DNA from: Streptomyces sp. HmicA12
Lineage (GTDB): Bacteria; Actinomycetota; Actinomycetes; Streptomycetales; Streptomycetaceae
Length of the DNA: 64,000 bases
NCBI RefSeq assembly: GCF_000373565.1
Contig: NZ_KB891810.1
Coordinates: 1-64,000, forward strand
Direction of reading: 5' to 3'
A program made the translations under genes and the position numbers. Shown here piece after piece: positions 52,307 through 60,512 of the stretch (within the stretch, counting starts at the first letter, position 1; each line of letters begins with the position of its first letter). Under the pieces are notes generated by a model. That model did not search any database, had not been told where the DNA came from, and saw only the letters and a program-made list of their open reading frames with translations.

Positions 52307-52831
52307 ATGGAGACAGGGGCGACGGGGCCGATGGGGATCACGGGCGACGCGGACACGCACGCCGAGGACGAACCGACCTGGACCGGACTGCCGTTCGACC
52401 TGCTGAAGCTGCGCCGACTGCTGCTGGCGCTGTGGCTGGTGCCGCTGACGGTCGCGGTCGCCGTGCTTCTCGCGGTCTTCGCGGGCCCGCCGTGGGCGGC
52501 GTTCGCGCTGGTGCCGCTCGCGGTGCTGGCGTGGGGCTGGACGATGCTCGGCCGCAACTGGCGCTCGTGGCGGTACGCCGAGCGCGCCGACGACCTGCTG
52601 ATCAGCCGCGGGGTGCTGTGGCGTGAGGAAACGATCGTGCCGTACGGACGGATGCAGCTGGTCGAGGTGACCTCGGGCCCGCTGGAGCGGAAGTTCGGCC
52701 TGGCCAGCCTTCAGCTGCACACGGCGGCCGCCGCCACCGACGCGACGATCCCCGGCCTCGTCCCGGCCGAGGCGGAGCGGCTGCGCGACCGCCTCACCGA
52801 GCTCGGCGAGGCCCGATCGGCGGGCCTGTGA
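52307..52831 (+). CDS. bacterial PH (bPH2) domain membrane protein, YdbS-like
   Basis: This 174-residue protein has two adjacent membrane helices at about 35-75 and a bPH2/DUF304 domain (WRSWRYAERADDLLISRGVLWREETIVPYGRMQLVEVTSGPLERKFGLASLQLHTA). It forms a pair with the larger bPH2 protein downstream, overlapping by 4 bp (GTGA), as ydbS and ydbT do in Bacillus. The function is unknown; a role in membrane homeostasis is inferred. Confidence 0.88.
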   Translation: METGATGPMGITGDADTHAEDEPTWTGLPFDLLKLRRLLLALWLVPLTVAVAVLLAVFAGPPWAAFALVPLAVLAWGWTMLGRNWRSWRYAERADDLLISRGVLWREETIVPYGRMQLVEVTSGPLERKFGLASLQLHTAAAATDATIPGLVPAEAERLRDRLTELGEARSAGL

Positions 52832-54180
52832 CGGCCTCCCGCGCCCCCGAGGGCGTACGGGGCGAGGAGACGGCCAGGAGCGTGCGAGAGCGGCGCCTGC
52901 ACCCCGTCACGCCGCTGCGCCGCGCCTGGGCGCCGATCGCGGTCCTGCTCGGCTGGGCCGTCCACGACATGGACCAGGCGCAGCGCCAGCTCGCCCGGCT
53001 CACGGCCACCACCCTGACGATCGGCCTGGGCGTGCTCGTCCCCGCGGCCGCCCTGTACGGCTTCCTCACCTGGTGGTTCACCCACTTCGCGGTGACGGAC
53101 ACCGAACTGCGCATCCGGAGCGGCCTGTTGTTCCGCCGCACCGCGCACATCCGGCTCGACCGCCTCCAGGCCGTCGATGTCACGCAGCCGCTCCTCGCCC
53201 GCTTCGTCGGCGTGGCCAAGCTGAAACTCGACGTCGTAGGCACCGACAAGAAGGACGAACTCGCCTATCTGGGAGAGAAGGAAGCACGCGACCTACGGGC
53301 CGAACTGCTCGCCCGCGCCGCCGGGTTCGCCCCGGAATCGGCCCACGAGGTCGGCGAGGCACCGGCGCAGCGGATCCTGCGCACGCCGCCGCGCACGCTC
53401 GCGGTGGCGCTGCTCCTGACGGGCGCGCCGTGGGCGATGCTGCTCGCGGCGGTCGTCGTGCCGACCTTCCTGTGGTTCGCCACCCACAACCTGTGGACAG
53501 TGATCGCGGTCGGCGTGCCGCTGTTCGGCGGGGCGTTCACCAACGGCGCGGGCCGGTTCATCAAGGAGTACGACTGGACGGTCGGCGAGTCCCCGGACGG
53601 GCTGCGCATCGACCACGGGCTGCTCGACCGGGTGCACGAGACGGTGCCGCCGGGCCGCGTGCAGATCGTGCGCGTCGTGGAACCGCTGCTGTGGCGGCGG
53701 CGCGGCTGGGTCCGGGTCGAGCTGCACGTGGCGGGCTCGGCCAACTCCGTCCTGGTCCCCGTCGCCCCGCGCGAGCAGGCCGAGGACGTCATCGCGCGGA
53801 TCCTGCCGGGCGTCGCGGTGCCCAAGCCGGCCGACTTCACGGCCGCGCCGCGGCGCGGCCGCTGGTGCGTACCGGTGTGGTGGCGGTCGTACGGGGTGTC
53901 CGTCACGGAGAGCGTGTTCGCGGCGCGGCACGGACTGCTGCAGCGCCGGATCTCGCTCGTCCCGCACGCCAAGGTGCAGAGCGTGCGCCTCACCCAGGGC
54001 CCCTGGGAGCGCTACTGGCGCGTCGCCGACCTGCGCCTGGACACCGGCGCCAACAAGACGGTGACGGCCCGTCTGAGGGACGCTCACGAGGCGACGGAAC
54101 TGCTGAGGGCACAGGCGGACCGGTCCCGGACCGGCCGCAAGGGGGCACGCCCCGATCGCTGGATGAGCGAAGCGCCGTGA
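52828..54180 (+). CDS. bacterial PH domain membrane protein, YdbT-like
   Basis: This 450-residue protein has about four membrane helices (near 45-85 and 195-245) and three bPH2 domains. Repeated motifs mark each domain: TELRIRSGLLFRRTAHIRLDRLQAVDVTQ, LRIDHGLLDRVHETVPPGRVQIVRV and HGLLQRRISLVPHAKVQSVRLTQGP. GTG 52828 overlaps the partner gene. It converges on the coiled-coil gene at 54235 across a hairpin. Confidence 0.88.
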   Translation: MTASRAPEGVRGEETARSVRERRLHPVTPLRRAWAPIAVLLGWAVHDMDQAQRQLARLTATTLTIGLGVLVPAAALYGFLTWWFTHFAVTDTELRIRSGLLFRRTAHIRLDRLQAVDVTQPLLARFVGVAKLKLDVVGTDKKDELAYLGEKEARDLRAELLARAAGFAPESAHEVGEAPAQRILRTPPRTLAVALLLTGAPWAMLLAAVVVPTFLWFATHNLWTVIAVGVPLFGGAFTNGAGRFIKEYDWTVGESPDGLRIDHGLLDRVHETVPPGRVQIVRVVEPLLWRRRGWVRVELHVAGSANSVLVPVAPREQAEDVIARILPGVAVPKPADFTAAPRRGRWCVPVWWRSYGVSVTESVFAARHGLLQRRISLVPHAKVQSVRLTQGPWERYWRVADLRLDTGANKTVTARLRDAHEATELLRAQADRSRTGRKGARPDRWMSEAP

Positions 54181-54191
54181 GGGCACGAAAG

Positions 54192-54220
54192 AGGGCGCCC
54201 TACGACGAGTAGAGCGCCCT
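54192..54220. terminator. hairpin between convergent genes
   Basis: AGGGCGC (54192-54198) pairs with GCGCCCT (54214-54220) around a 15-nt loop, between the stop codons at 54180 and 54235. Confidence 0.55.
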
Positions 54221-54234
54221 TGCCACGACGAACC

Positions 54235-55173
54235 TCAGGCCCGCATGGCCGACCGCAACTCCCCCACGTCGATCTGCTCGGTCTCGTCATGAGCCGTCAG
54301 ATCGATGACTTCCTTCTCCTGCTCTTGTTCCTGCGCCTGCGCCTGCGCCTGCGCCTGCGCCTGTTCCCGTTCCTTCTGCTGCTCGGCGAGCGCCTCTTCC
54401 CCGACGACATCGGCCAGGTCCTCGTCCGGCTGCACGGCGGAACCGCTCGTGCCGAAGAAGTCGAAGCCCCCCACGAGAGCCTTGCGCGCCGGCGCAGCCG
54501 GCATCACGGTCGCGACGGCCGGCACGGTCACGTGGCCGGACGCCGCCTCGGACTTCCCCCGAGAATCGGCCTCCTCCACGGCGGGGCTCCCGGCCCGGGC
54601 CAGCCGGTCGAGCGCCGCGTTCGCCCGCAGGTACAGCGACGGGGTGACCGCAGCGGCGGCCGTGACCGGGCCCCGCGGCTCGGCGGACCGCGCCGGCGGC
54701 AGTGCCTTGGCGGGGGCGGCCGCCTCTATCGCGAGCCGGCGCCGACCTTCGAGGGCGCTGGCGCGCTCGGTCTCCGCGGTGGCGTACCTCCGCAGCAGCG
54801 CCGCGTGCTCGTTGCGCAGCGCCGCCAACTCGGCTCGCTTGGAGCGCAGTTTGACCTCGAGCCGGCCGCGCAGCTCGCGCGACTCGTCGAGGTCGCCCTC
54901 CAGCTCCGCCACGGCCTCCTCGTGCCGCCAGCGCTCGCTCGCGGCGCCCCGGGTCAGCTCGGCGACCTGCTTGCCCGCCTGCCGGTCCCAGCGGCGCATC
55001 ACGACGGCGCCGATGACGGCCGCGGCGGCCGCGGCGGCGGTGACGCCGCGCAGCACGAGCGGATCCCCGGACAGCCAGGCGCCGCCCGCGCACACGAGAG
55101 GCGCACCGGCGATCACCGAAGGGGGCAGCAGGCGGTGCAAGGGTGGGGAATGGCGGTGGCGTCCACGTGGCAT
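54235..55173 (-). CDS. membrane-anchored coiled-coil protein
   Basis: This 312-residue protein starts at ATG 55173 (MPRGRHRHSPP). Two membrane helices lie at about 18-55, followed by a coiled coil (about 65-130: AVAELEGDLDESRELRGRLEVKLRSKRAELAAL) and a disordered, Ala-rich part. Near residue 275 there is an (AQ)5 run and EQEQEK, encoded by a 6-bp microsatellite. I do not recognise a family; it may be a Streptomyces scaffold protein. Confidence 0.75.
   Translation of the reverse strand: MPRGRHRHSPPLHRLLPPSVIAGAPLVCAGGAWLSGDPLVLRGVTAAAAAAAVIGAVVMRRWDRQAGKQVAELTRGAASERWRHEEAVAELEGDLDESRELRGRLEVKLRSKRAELAALRNEHAALLRRYATAETERASALEGRRRLAIEAAAPAKALPPARSAEPRGPVTAAAAVTPSLYLRANAALDRLARAGSPAVEEADSRGKSEAASGHVTVPAVATVMPAAPARKALVGGFDFFGTSGSAVQPDEDLADVVGEEALAEQQKEREQAQAQAQAQAQEQEQEKEVIDLTAHDETEQIDVGELRSAMRA
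54331..54360 (-). repeat. (CTGCGC)5 microsatellite
   Basis: Five perfect CTGCGC units encode an (AQ)5 run on the minus strand. Changes in copy number would keep the frame. Confidence 0.9.
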
Positions 55174-55311
55174 GGCCAGAAACTTACCGCGCGTAGGCGA
55201 ATCGCGAAGCCCCGCCCGGCAAAATCCGGGCACAGGTGACGCAGAAACCACCGAACTCACGCCAGAAACGGCCGACTTCCGCGTCTCGCGCTTACCGGTC
55301 CCCACTCAAGA

Positions 55312-56292
55312 TCATTTACCAATGAGGCCCTTGGACTCCAGGTACTCCTTGGCGACATCGGCTTCCTTCTGCCGCTCGGCGTCGACCTTCCGGTTCAACT
55401 CGACGAGGTCGTCGGTGGTGAGCGTCTTGGTCAGCTTCCCCAGGACATCGGCTATCTCCTTGTCGCCGGCGTCCTTCGCGTTCACCACCGGAACGATGTT
55501 GTCCGCATTCTGCAGCTTCTTGTCGTCCTCCAGGAGAACGAGGCCGAAGTTCTTCAGCGTCGCATCGGTCGTGGTCGTCAGAACCAGCTGGTCCTGCTCG
55601 TTCTTCACGGCCTGCTTGGACTGGGTGGTGCCGACGCCCTTGGGGTCGATGCCCGTGACGTCGATCCCGTACGTCTTCTTCAGGCCCGGGGCGCAGAAGG
55701 GCCGCGTCTCGCATTCGTCACCGGCCGCGATCTTGACCTTCTGGCCGGACTTGCCGAGATCGGAAAGCGTCTTCAGATTGTGCTTCTTCGCGTAGGACTC
55801 GCTCACCGCGAACGCGTTCTGGTCGACTGCCTCACCCGCGTCCAGAACCTTCAGCCCTTCCGGCTCGGCCAGCTTCCGCAGCGCGGTGATCGTCGCGTCG
55901 ACATCGCTGGAGGCGACGGCCTTCGCGTCGGAACCGTTCTTCTTCAGGTTGAGGAATTCGGCGAGCGTCGCCGCGTATTCGGGCACCACGTCGATGGCGC
56001 CCTTCGCGAGCTGCGGCTCGTAGATCTCGCGGTTCTCGACCGTCTTGACCGACGCGTCGTACCCGGCGTCGGACAGTATCTGCCGGTACAGCTCACCCAT
56101 CACCTTGGCCTCGGTGAAGGCCGCGGCGCCGATGACGACCTTGCCCTTCTTGCCGCCGCCCGAGCCGGACGAGTCGCCCTTGTCGCCCTCGAGGCTGTCG
56201 CCACCGCACGCGGTGAGACCCGCGGTCAGTGCTGCCACCGCCACAGCCGCCAGGGCCATGTGCCGGGTCCTGCCGTGCGTCCTGCTGTTCAT
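55312..56292 (-). CDS. osmoprotectant ABC transporter substrate-binding lipoprotein
   Basis: This 326-residue lipoprotein has signal peptide MALAAVAVAALTAGLTAC with lipobox LTAC, then an OpuAC/OsmF-type binding domain (VVIGAAAFTEAKVMGELYRQIL, DVVPEYAATLAEFL, AGDECETRPFCAPGLKKTYG). It should bind a quaternary ammonium compound such as glycine betaine, though ligands vary. ATG 56292 follows GGAGAG. It is downstream of two permease genes on the same strand. Confidence 0.92.
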   Translation of the reverse strand: MNSRTHGRTRHMALAAVAVAALTAGLTACGGDSLEGDKGDSSGSGGGKKGKVVIGAAAFTEAKVMGELYRQILSDAGYDASVKTVENREIYEPQLAKGAIDVVPEYAATLAEFLNLKKNGSDAKAVASSDVDATITALRKLAEPEGLKVLDAGEAVDQNAFAVSESYAKKHNLKTLSDLGKSGQKVKIAAGDECETRPFCAPGLKKTYGIDVTGIDPKGVGTTQSKQAVKNEQDQLVLTTTTDATLKNFGLVLLEDDKKLQNADNIVPVVNAKDAGDKEIADVLGKLTKTLTTDDLVELNRKVDAERQKEADVAKEYLESKGLIGK

Positions 56293-56375
56293 CGCTCTCC
56301 TAGTTGCACTGATAGCACTGGTAGCACCGTCTTGAGCATGGGTACGACTGCCTTCGCACCGCACCGCGGGTCGCG

Positions 56376-57044
56376 TCACGCCCGCCCTCGCATGGGGTCG
56401 AGCACCCGGCCCACCGCCACGAACAAGCCCTCCACGACCAGCGCCAGCGCGGCCACCAGGACGGCTCCCGCGACCACCTGGGGCGTGTCCTGGAGGTTGA
56501 AGCCGGCGGTGATGATCCGCCCGAGCCCGCCCTCTCCGGCCATCGCGGCCAGCGTCGCCGTCGCGATCACCTGCACCGCCGACGACCGGAGCCCGGTCAT
56601 CACCAGCGGGTACGCCAGCGGAAGTTCGACCCGGGCGAAGACCTGGCGCCCGCTCATCCCCATGCCGCGCGCGGCCTCCACGACCGCGCGGTCGACCTCG
56701 CGCATGCCCACGTACGCGTTCGTCAGCAGCGGCGGCACCGCGAACAGCACGAGGGCGATCAGCGTCGGCAGGTCTCCCTGGCGGCCGAGCGGGGTCAGCG
56801 TGAGCAGCACGAGCACGGCCAGGGTGGGCACGGCCCGCCCCACGTTCGAGATGTTGATCGCGAGCGCGCCGCCCTTGCCGATGTGCCCGAGCCACAGGGC
56901 CAGCGGCAGCGCGATCAGACAGGCCACCCCGAGGGCGACACCGCTGAAGTACAGGTGCTCGGACAGGCGGTGCCACACCCCCTTCTCGCCCTGCCAGTTG
57001 GCGCTCGTGGCCAGCCAGTCGCAGGCCCCCGATATCGCGTTCAT
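56376..57044 (-). CDS. ABC transporter permease (osmoprotectant type)
   Basis: This 222-residue permease has about five to six membrane helices and the EAA-type loop EAARGMGMSGRQVFARVELPLAYPLVMTGLR. The segment NISNVGRAVPTLAVLVL is typical of OpuCB/ProW-like permeases. Its ATG overlaps the upstream permease stop by 4 bp, so the two form a heterodimeric channel. Confidence 0.92.
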   Translation of the reverse strand: MNAISGACDWLATSANWQGEKGVWHRLSEHLYFSGVALGVACLIALPLALWLGHIGKGGALAINISNVGRAVPTLAVLVLLTLTPLGRQGDLPTLIALVLFAVPPLLTNAYVGMREVDRAVVEAARGMGMSGRQVFARVELPLAYPLVMTGLRSSAVQVIATATLAAMAGEGGLGRIITAGFNLQDTPQVVAGAVLVAALALVVEGLFVAVGRVLDPMRGRA

Positions 57045-57802
57045 GCGACCTTCTCCGGCATCTGGGAATCCCGCGTCCCGGCCTCGGCCGTGGTCGCCCT
57101 CCCGCGTATTCGGGGTCCGCGCCCGCCCCGTACGGACGTCGCCCGGGTCCACGGCGTCAGCCACCGCTGCACGCCGAGCAGCAGCAGGTCCGCGACGATC
57201 GCGAGCGCGACGCACAGCACCGAGGCGGCCAGGACCTGGGCCTTGAACTGGGTGCGCAGGCCGTCGACGATCATCGTGCCCAGGCCGCCGTAGTTGACGA
57301 TCGCGCCGACCGTGGTCAGCGCCACCGTGGAGACCGTGGCGATGCGCACACCGGCCAGCAACGCGGGCAGCGCCAGCGGCAGTTCGACCTCCCACAACAG
57401 CCGCAGCTGCCCGTACCCCATCCCGCGCGCGGCCTCTCTGGCCTCCTCGGGAACGGCCTGCAGCCCCGCCAATATGTTGCGCACGAGGATCGTCAGCGAA
57501 TAGAGGACGAGTCCCGTGATCACCAGCGAGGCCGAGAGCCCGAACAGGGGCAGCAGCAGCGAGAACATCGCGAGCGACGGAATCGAGTAGAGAACGGTGG
57601 TCACGCCGAGCACCGGCCCGGCGAAAGCCCTGCTGCGCCGCGCGAGCAGCGCCAGCGGGAAGGAGATCAGGACGCCTATCGCCACCGCCGCGACCGTGAT
57701 CCCCACGTGCTGGACCGTCGCGTCGATCAATTCCTGGCTGCGGGTGCGCAGATACTCCCCGCACACCCAGTCATTGGCCACCAGGCAGTTCTGCTCGCTC
57801 AC
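57041..57802 (-). CDS. ABC transporter permease (osmoprotectant type)
   Basis: This 253-residue permease has about six membrane helices (VGITVAAVAIGVLISFPLALL onward) and the EAA loop EEAREAARGMGYGQLRLLWEVELPLALPALLAGVR. The N-terminus carries two cysteines (NCLVANDWVCGEYL) seen in similar actinobacterial permeases. GTG 57802 is preceded by GGAGG. It is divergent from the ATPase gene across a 196-bp gap that should hold both promoters. Confidence 0.92.
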   Translation of the reverse strand: MSEQNCLVANDWVCGEYLRTRSQELIDATVQHVGITVAAVAIGVLISFPLALLARRSRAFAGPVLGVTTVLYSIPSLAMFSLLLPLFGLSASLVITGLVLYSLTILVRNILAGLQAVPEEAREAARGMGYGQLRLLWEVELPLALPALLAGVRIATVSTVALTTVGAIVNYGGLGTMIVDGLRTQFKAQVLAASVLCVALAIVADLLLLGVQRWLTPWTRATSVRGGRGPRIRGRATTAEAGTRDSQMPEKVA

Positions 57803-57998
57803 CCCGCCCCGCCTCCCCCGATTCCCCGAACGTATGTCAGTCGTCCGCACTCGCGCACGTACGTTTTCGACTGTCGACGACCCTAGCGGGCACCACTGAC
57901 AATGGCCGATACCCGACCCCGGCCCGCAACACCGCCTTCACACAACTGATGTCTTCGGGCATCCCGAACGCGGGCAGCGCCCGGCAGAATGGGTTCCC

Positions 57999-59153
57999 AT
58001 GATCCGGTTCGAGCACGTCAGCAAGCAGTACGCGGACGGCACCACTGCCGTCGACGACCTGTCCTTCGAGGTGAACGAAGGCGAACTGGTCACGCTCGTC
58101 GGCCCGTCGGGCTGCGGCAAGACCACGACGATGAAGATGGTGAACCGGCTCATCGAACCCACCGCGGGCCGGATACTTCTCGACGGGGACGACATATCCG
58201 GTATCGACCCGGTCCAACTCCGGCGCCGTATCGGCTATGTCATCCAGCAGGTCGGGCTGTTCCCGCACAAGACCGTCCTCGACAACACGGCGACCGTGCC
58301 GCACCTGCTCGGCGTCAAGCGCGCCAAGGCCCGTGAGCGCGCCGCCGAACTCCTCGACCTGGTGGGCCTGGACCCGAAGACGTTCGGCGACCGCTACCCC
58401 GAGCAGCTCTCCGGCGGGCAGCGCCAGCGGGTGGGCGTGGCGCGGGCGTTGGCCGCCGATCCGCCGGTGCTGCTGATGGACGAGCCGTTCGGCGCGGTCG
58501 ACCCGGTGGTCCGCGACCACCTCCAGACCGAGTTCCTGCGCCTTCAGCAGACCCTGAACAAGACCGTCCTGTTCGTCACGCACGACATCGAGGAGGCCGT
58601 CCGTCTCGGCGACCGCATCGCCGTCTACGGACACGGCCGCGTCGAGCAGTACGACACCCCGTCGGCCGTCCTCGGCGCCCCCGCGAACTCCTACGTGGCC
58701 GACTTCGTCGGCGCGGACCGGGGACTCAAGCGCCTGTCCGTGACGCCGATCGAGGAAGGCGACCTGGAGCAGCCGCCCGTGGTCCACCTCGACGACCCGC
58801 TGCCCCGGGAGCTCGACGCGCGCTGGGCCGTCGTCCTCGACCACGACAACAACCTGCACGGCTGGATCGACGCCGAACACGCGCGCGCGGGCTCCGGCAC
58901 GGTACGCGAACACGCGCGCCGCATGGAGGCATGGCTGCCGGTCGGCGCCTCGCTCAAGCAGGCCTTCGCGACGATGCTCCAGCACGACGCGGGCTGGATC
59001 GCGGTCATCGACGAGAACAGCGAGGGGCGCTTCCTCGGGGTGCTCACCCCGGCCCGGCTGCACGAGGCGCTGCGCCGCTCCACGGCCGCGGACGCGCAGG
59101 ACATCCCGCGCACCCAGGTGGAGCTGGAGACGGTCGCGCCGCTCCTCAAGTGA
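57999..59153 (+). CDS. osmoprotectant ABC transporter ATP-binding protein with CBS domains
   Basis: This 384-residue ATPase of the OpuA/ProV type has Walker A GPSGCGKTTT, signature LSGGQRQRVGVARAL, Walker B LLMDEPFGAVDP and the switch histidine in FVTHDIEEA. Residues about 250-384 form a CBS-like regulatory part (GWIAVIDENSEGRFLGVLTP) that senses ionic strength or nucleotides in relatives. It completes the transporter with the divergent permeases and binding protein. Confidence 0.94.
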   Translation: MIRFEHVSKQYADGTTAVDDLSFEVNEGELVTLVGPSGCGKTTTMKMVNRLIEPTAGRILLDGDDISGIDPVQLRRRIGYVIQQVGLFPHKTVLDNTATVPHLLGVKRAKARERAAELLDLVGLDPKTFGDRYPEQLSGGQRQRVGVARALAADPPVLLMDEPFGAVDPVVRDHLQTEFLRLQQTLNKTVLFVTHDIEEAVRLGDRIAVYGHGRVEQYDTPSAVLGAPANSYVADFVGADRGLKRLSVTPIEEGDLEQPPVVHLDDPLPRELDARWAVVLDHDNNLHGWIDAEHARAGSGTVREHARRMEAWLPVGASLKQAFATMLQHDAGWIAVIDENSEGRFLGVLTPARLHEALRRSTAADAQDIPRTQVELETVAPLLK

Positions 59154-59156
59154 CCT

Positions 59157-60296
59157 CTACGACCGGCTCTGCCCGCTGTCGAGCCGCTGACTCAGCCACT
59201 GCAGCGTCGCCGGGATCTCCCGCCGCCACGTGTTGAAGTTGTGCCCACCGCTGTCGAGGACGATCGACGACACGCGCGTGGGCGACTTCACGTTCCTGAT
59301 GAAGTCGAGCGTGGCCGGGTAGTTGTGTTCGCCCTGCCTGCTCGTGGTGACCAGGAGCGAGGTCGCGGGCGGCGGCCTGTGGTTCAGGTACCACTTCAGG
59401 TCGGCATGGTTCTCCAACCGGGCCTCCCCGTGGAAGAGATCGCCCGTCGTCGGGTCGAGGGGCGCCTTGTAGTACGCGGAGAGGCCGGCGCCCGCTCCGT
59501 AGACGTCGGGGTGGTGCATGGCCACCTTCAGGGCGCAGTAGCCGCCGGTGGAGTCGCCGACGATGCCCCACTTCTTCGCGGTCCGGTAGCGCGCGCCCAG
59601 CTCGGCGGGCAGGTCCCTGGCGAAGAACGTCTCCGCGCGCGGGCCGCCCGGCACGTCCACGCACTCGGTGTCGCGCGGCGGCGCCACGGTGGGTCGCAGC
59701 ATCACCAGGATCATCGGCCGCATCCGGCCCGCCGCGGCCAGCCGGCGGGCGGTCTGCGGGTAGTGCAGCCCCCTGACGAGCGACTCGGCGGTACCGGGAT
59801 AGCCGGTCAGGACGACGGACGCGGGGAACGTGCGGTGCGCGTACCGCGGCTGGAAGTACTCCGGCGGCAGATAGACGTAGGCGGGCGTGGTGATGCGGGT
59901 CGTCCGTCCGACGATGTCGACCTTCTGGATCTGGCCGTCCTGCTGTCTCCGGAAGCCGTCGGCCGGCCGTGATCCGCCGTTCGCTCCCGGGTCCTGTGTG
60001 GCGACCACCTGTACCGGCCCGCCGCTCCCGGCCACGTCATGGTCGGTGACCACACCCTGGCCCTGCTCCTGGCCGAAGAGGTCCGCCCAGGTCGCGTAGA
60101 AGCCGAACGACTGGTTCAGGGCGAGGCCGACCGCGACGAAGACCGCCAGCTGGGTTCCGAGGAGCAGCGCCACGCGCCCCGTGACCGACCGCCACGAGCG
60201 GTGCGCCAGACGCGGCCAGAGCAGCACGGTGCCGACGAACAGCACCACGGCGAGCAGCACAGCGAGCGTGAGGACTTCTTGGCTCGTGAGACCCAT
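59157..60296 (-). CDS. membrane-anchored extracellular esterase (alpha/beta hydrolase)
   Basis: This 379-residue protein has two N-terminal membrane helices (about 8-27 and 40-62) and an esterase-D/antigen-85-like hydrolase domain. The nucleophile Ser lies in WGIVGDSTGGYCALKVAM, and the catalytic histidine probably in SGGHNFNTW. Two cysteines (ECVD, GYCAL) are near the active site. The substrate is unknown; mycolyl transfer is unlikely in Streptomyces. It ends 3 bp from the ATPase gene, tail to tail. Confidence 0.85.
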   Translation of the reverse strand: MGLTSQEVLTLAVLLAVVLFVGTVLLWPRLAHRSWRSVTGRVALLLGTQLAVFVAVGLALNQSFGFYATWADLFGQEQGQGVVTDHDVAGSGGPVQVVATQDPGANGGSRPADGFRRQQDGQIQKVDIVGRTTRITTPAYVYLPPEYFQPRYAHRTFPASVVLTGYPGTAESLVRGLHYPQTARRLAAAGRMRPMILVMLRPTVAPPRDTECVDVPGGPRAETFFARDLPAELGARYRTAKKWGIVGDSTGGYCALKVAMHHPDVYGAGAGLSAYYKAPLDPTTGDLFHGEARLENHADLKWYLNHRPPPATSLLVTTSRQGEHNYPATLDFIRNVKSPTRVSSIVLDSGGHNFNTWRREIPATLQWLSQRLDSGQSRS

Positions 60297-60323
60297 CGGA
60301 CGCTTCCTGCCTAGGAGTTGACC

Positions 60324-60350
60324 GGCCGCCGCCCGAAAGGCGCGGCGGCC
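60324..60350. promoter_or_regulatory. GC-rich hairpin in divergent promoter region
   Basis: GGCCGCCGC (60324-60332) pairs with GCGGCGGCC (60342-60350). It lies 28 bp upstream of the esterase start on the minus strand and may fold in its 5' leader. No gene is seen in 60297-60512. Confidence 0.45.
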
Positions 60351-60512
60351 GCGCGGCCCTGACGACCTTTCCCTGCCCTTGGCCCACCCTTTGGGGCTCT
60401 TTTCCGACCGGGAGTGAACCCGCTTCCCACTCCCTTCGTCCTAGAGGGCGCAAGTCGCGGGATGCCGGATTTGGCACCGCGTTCACGTTTCTCGCAGAAC
60501 TACGGGAATGCG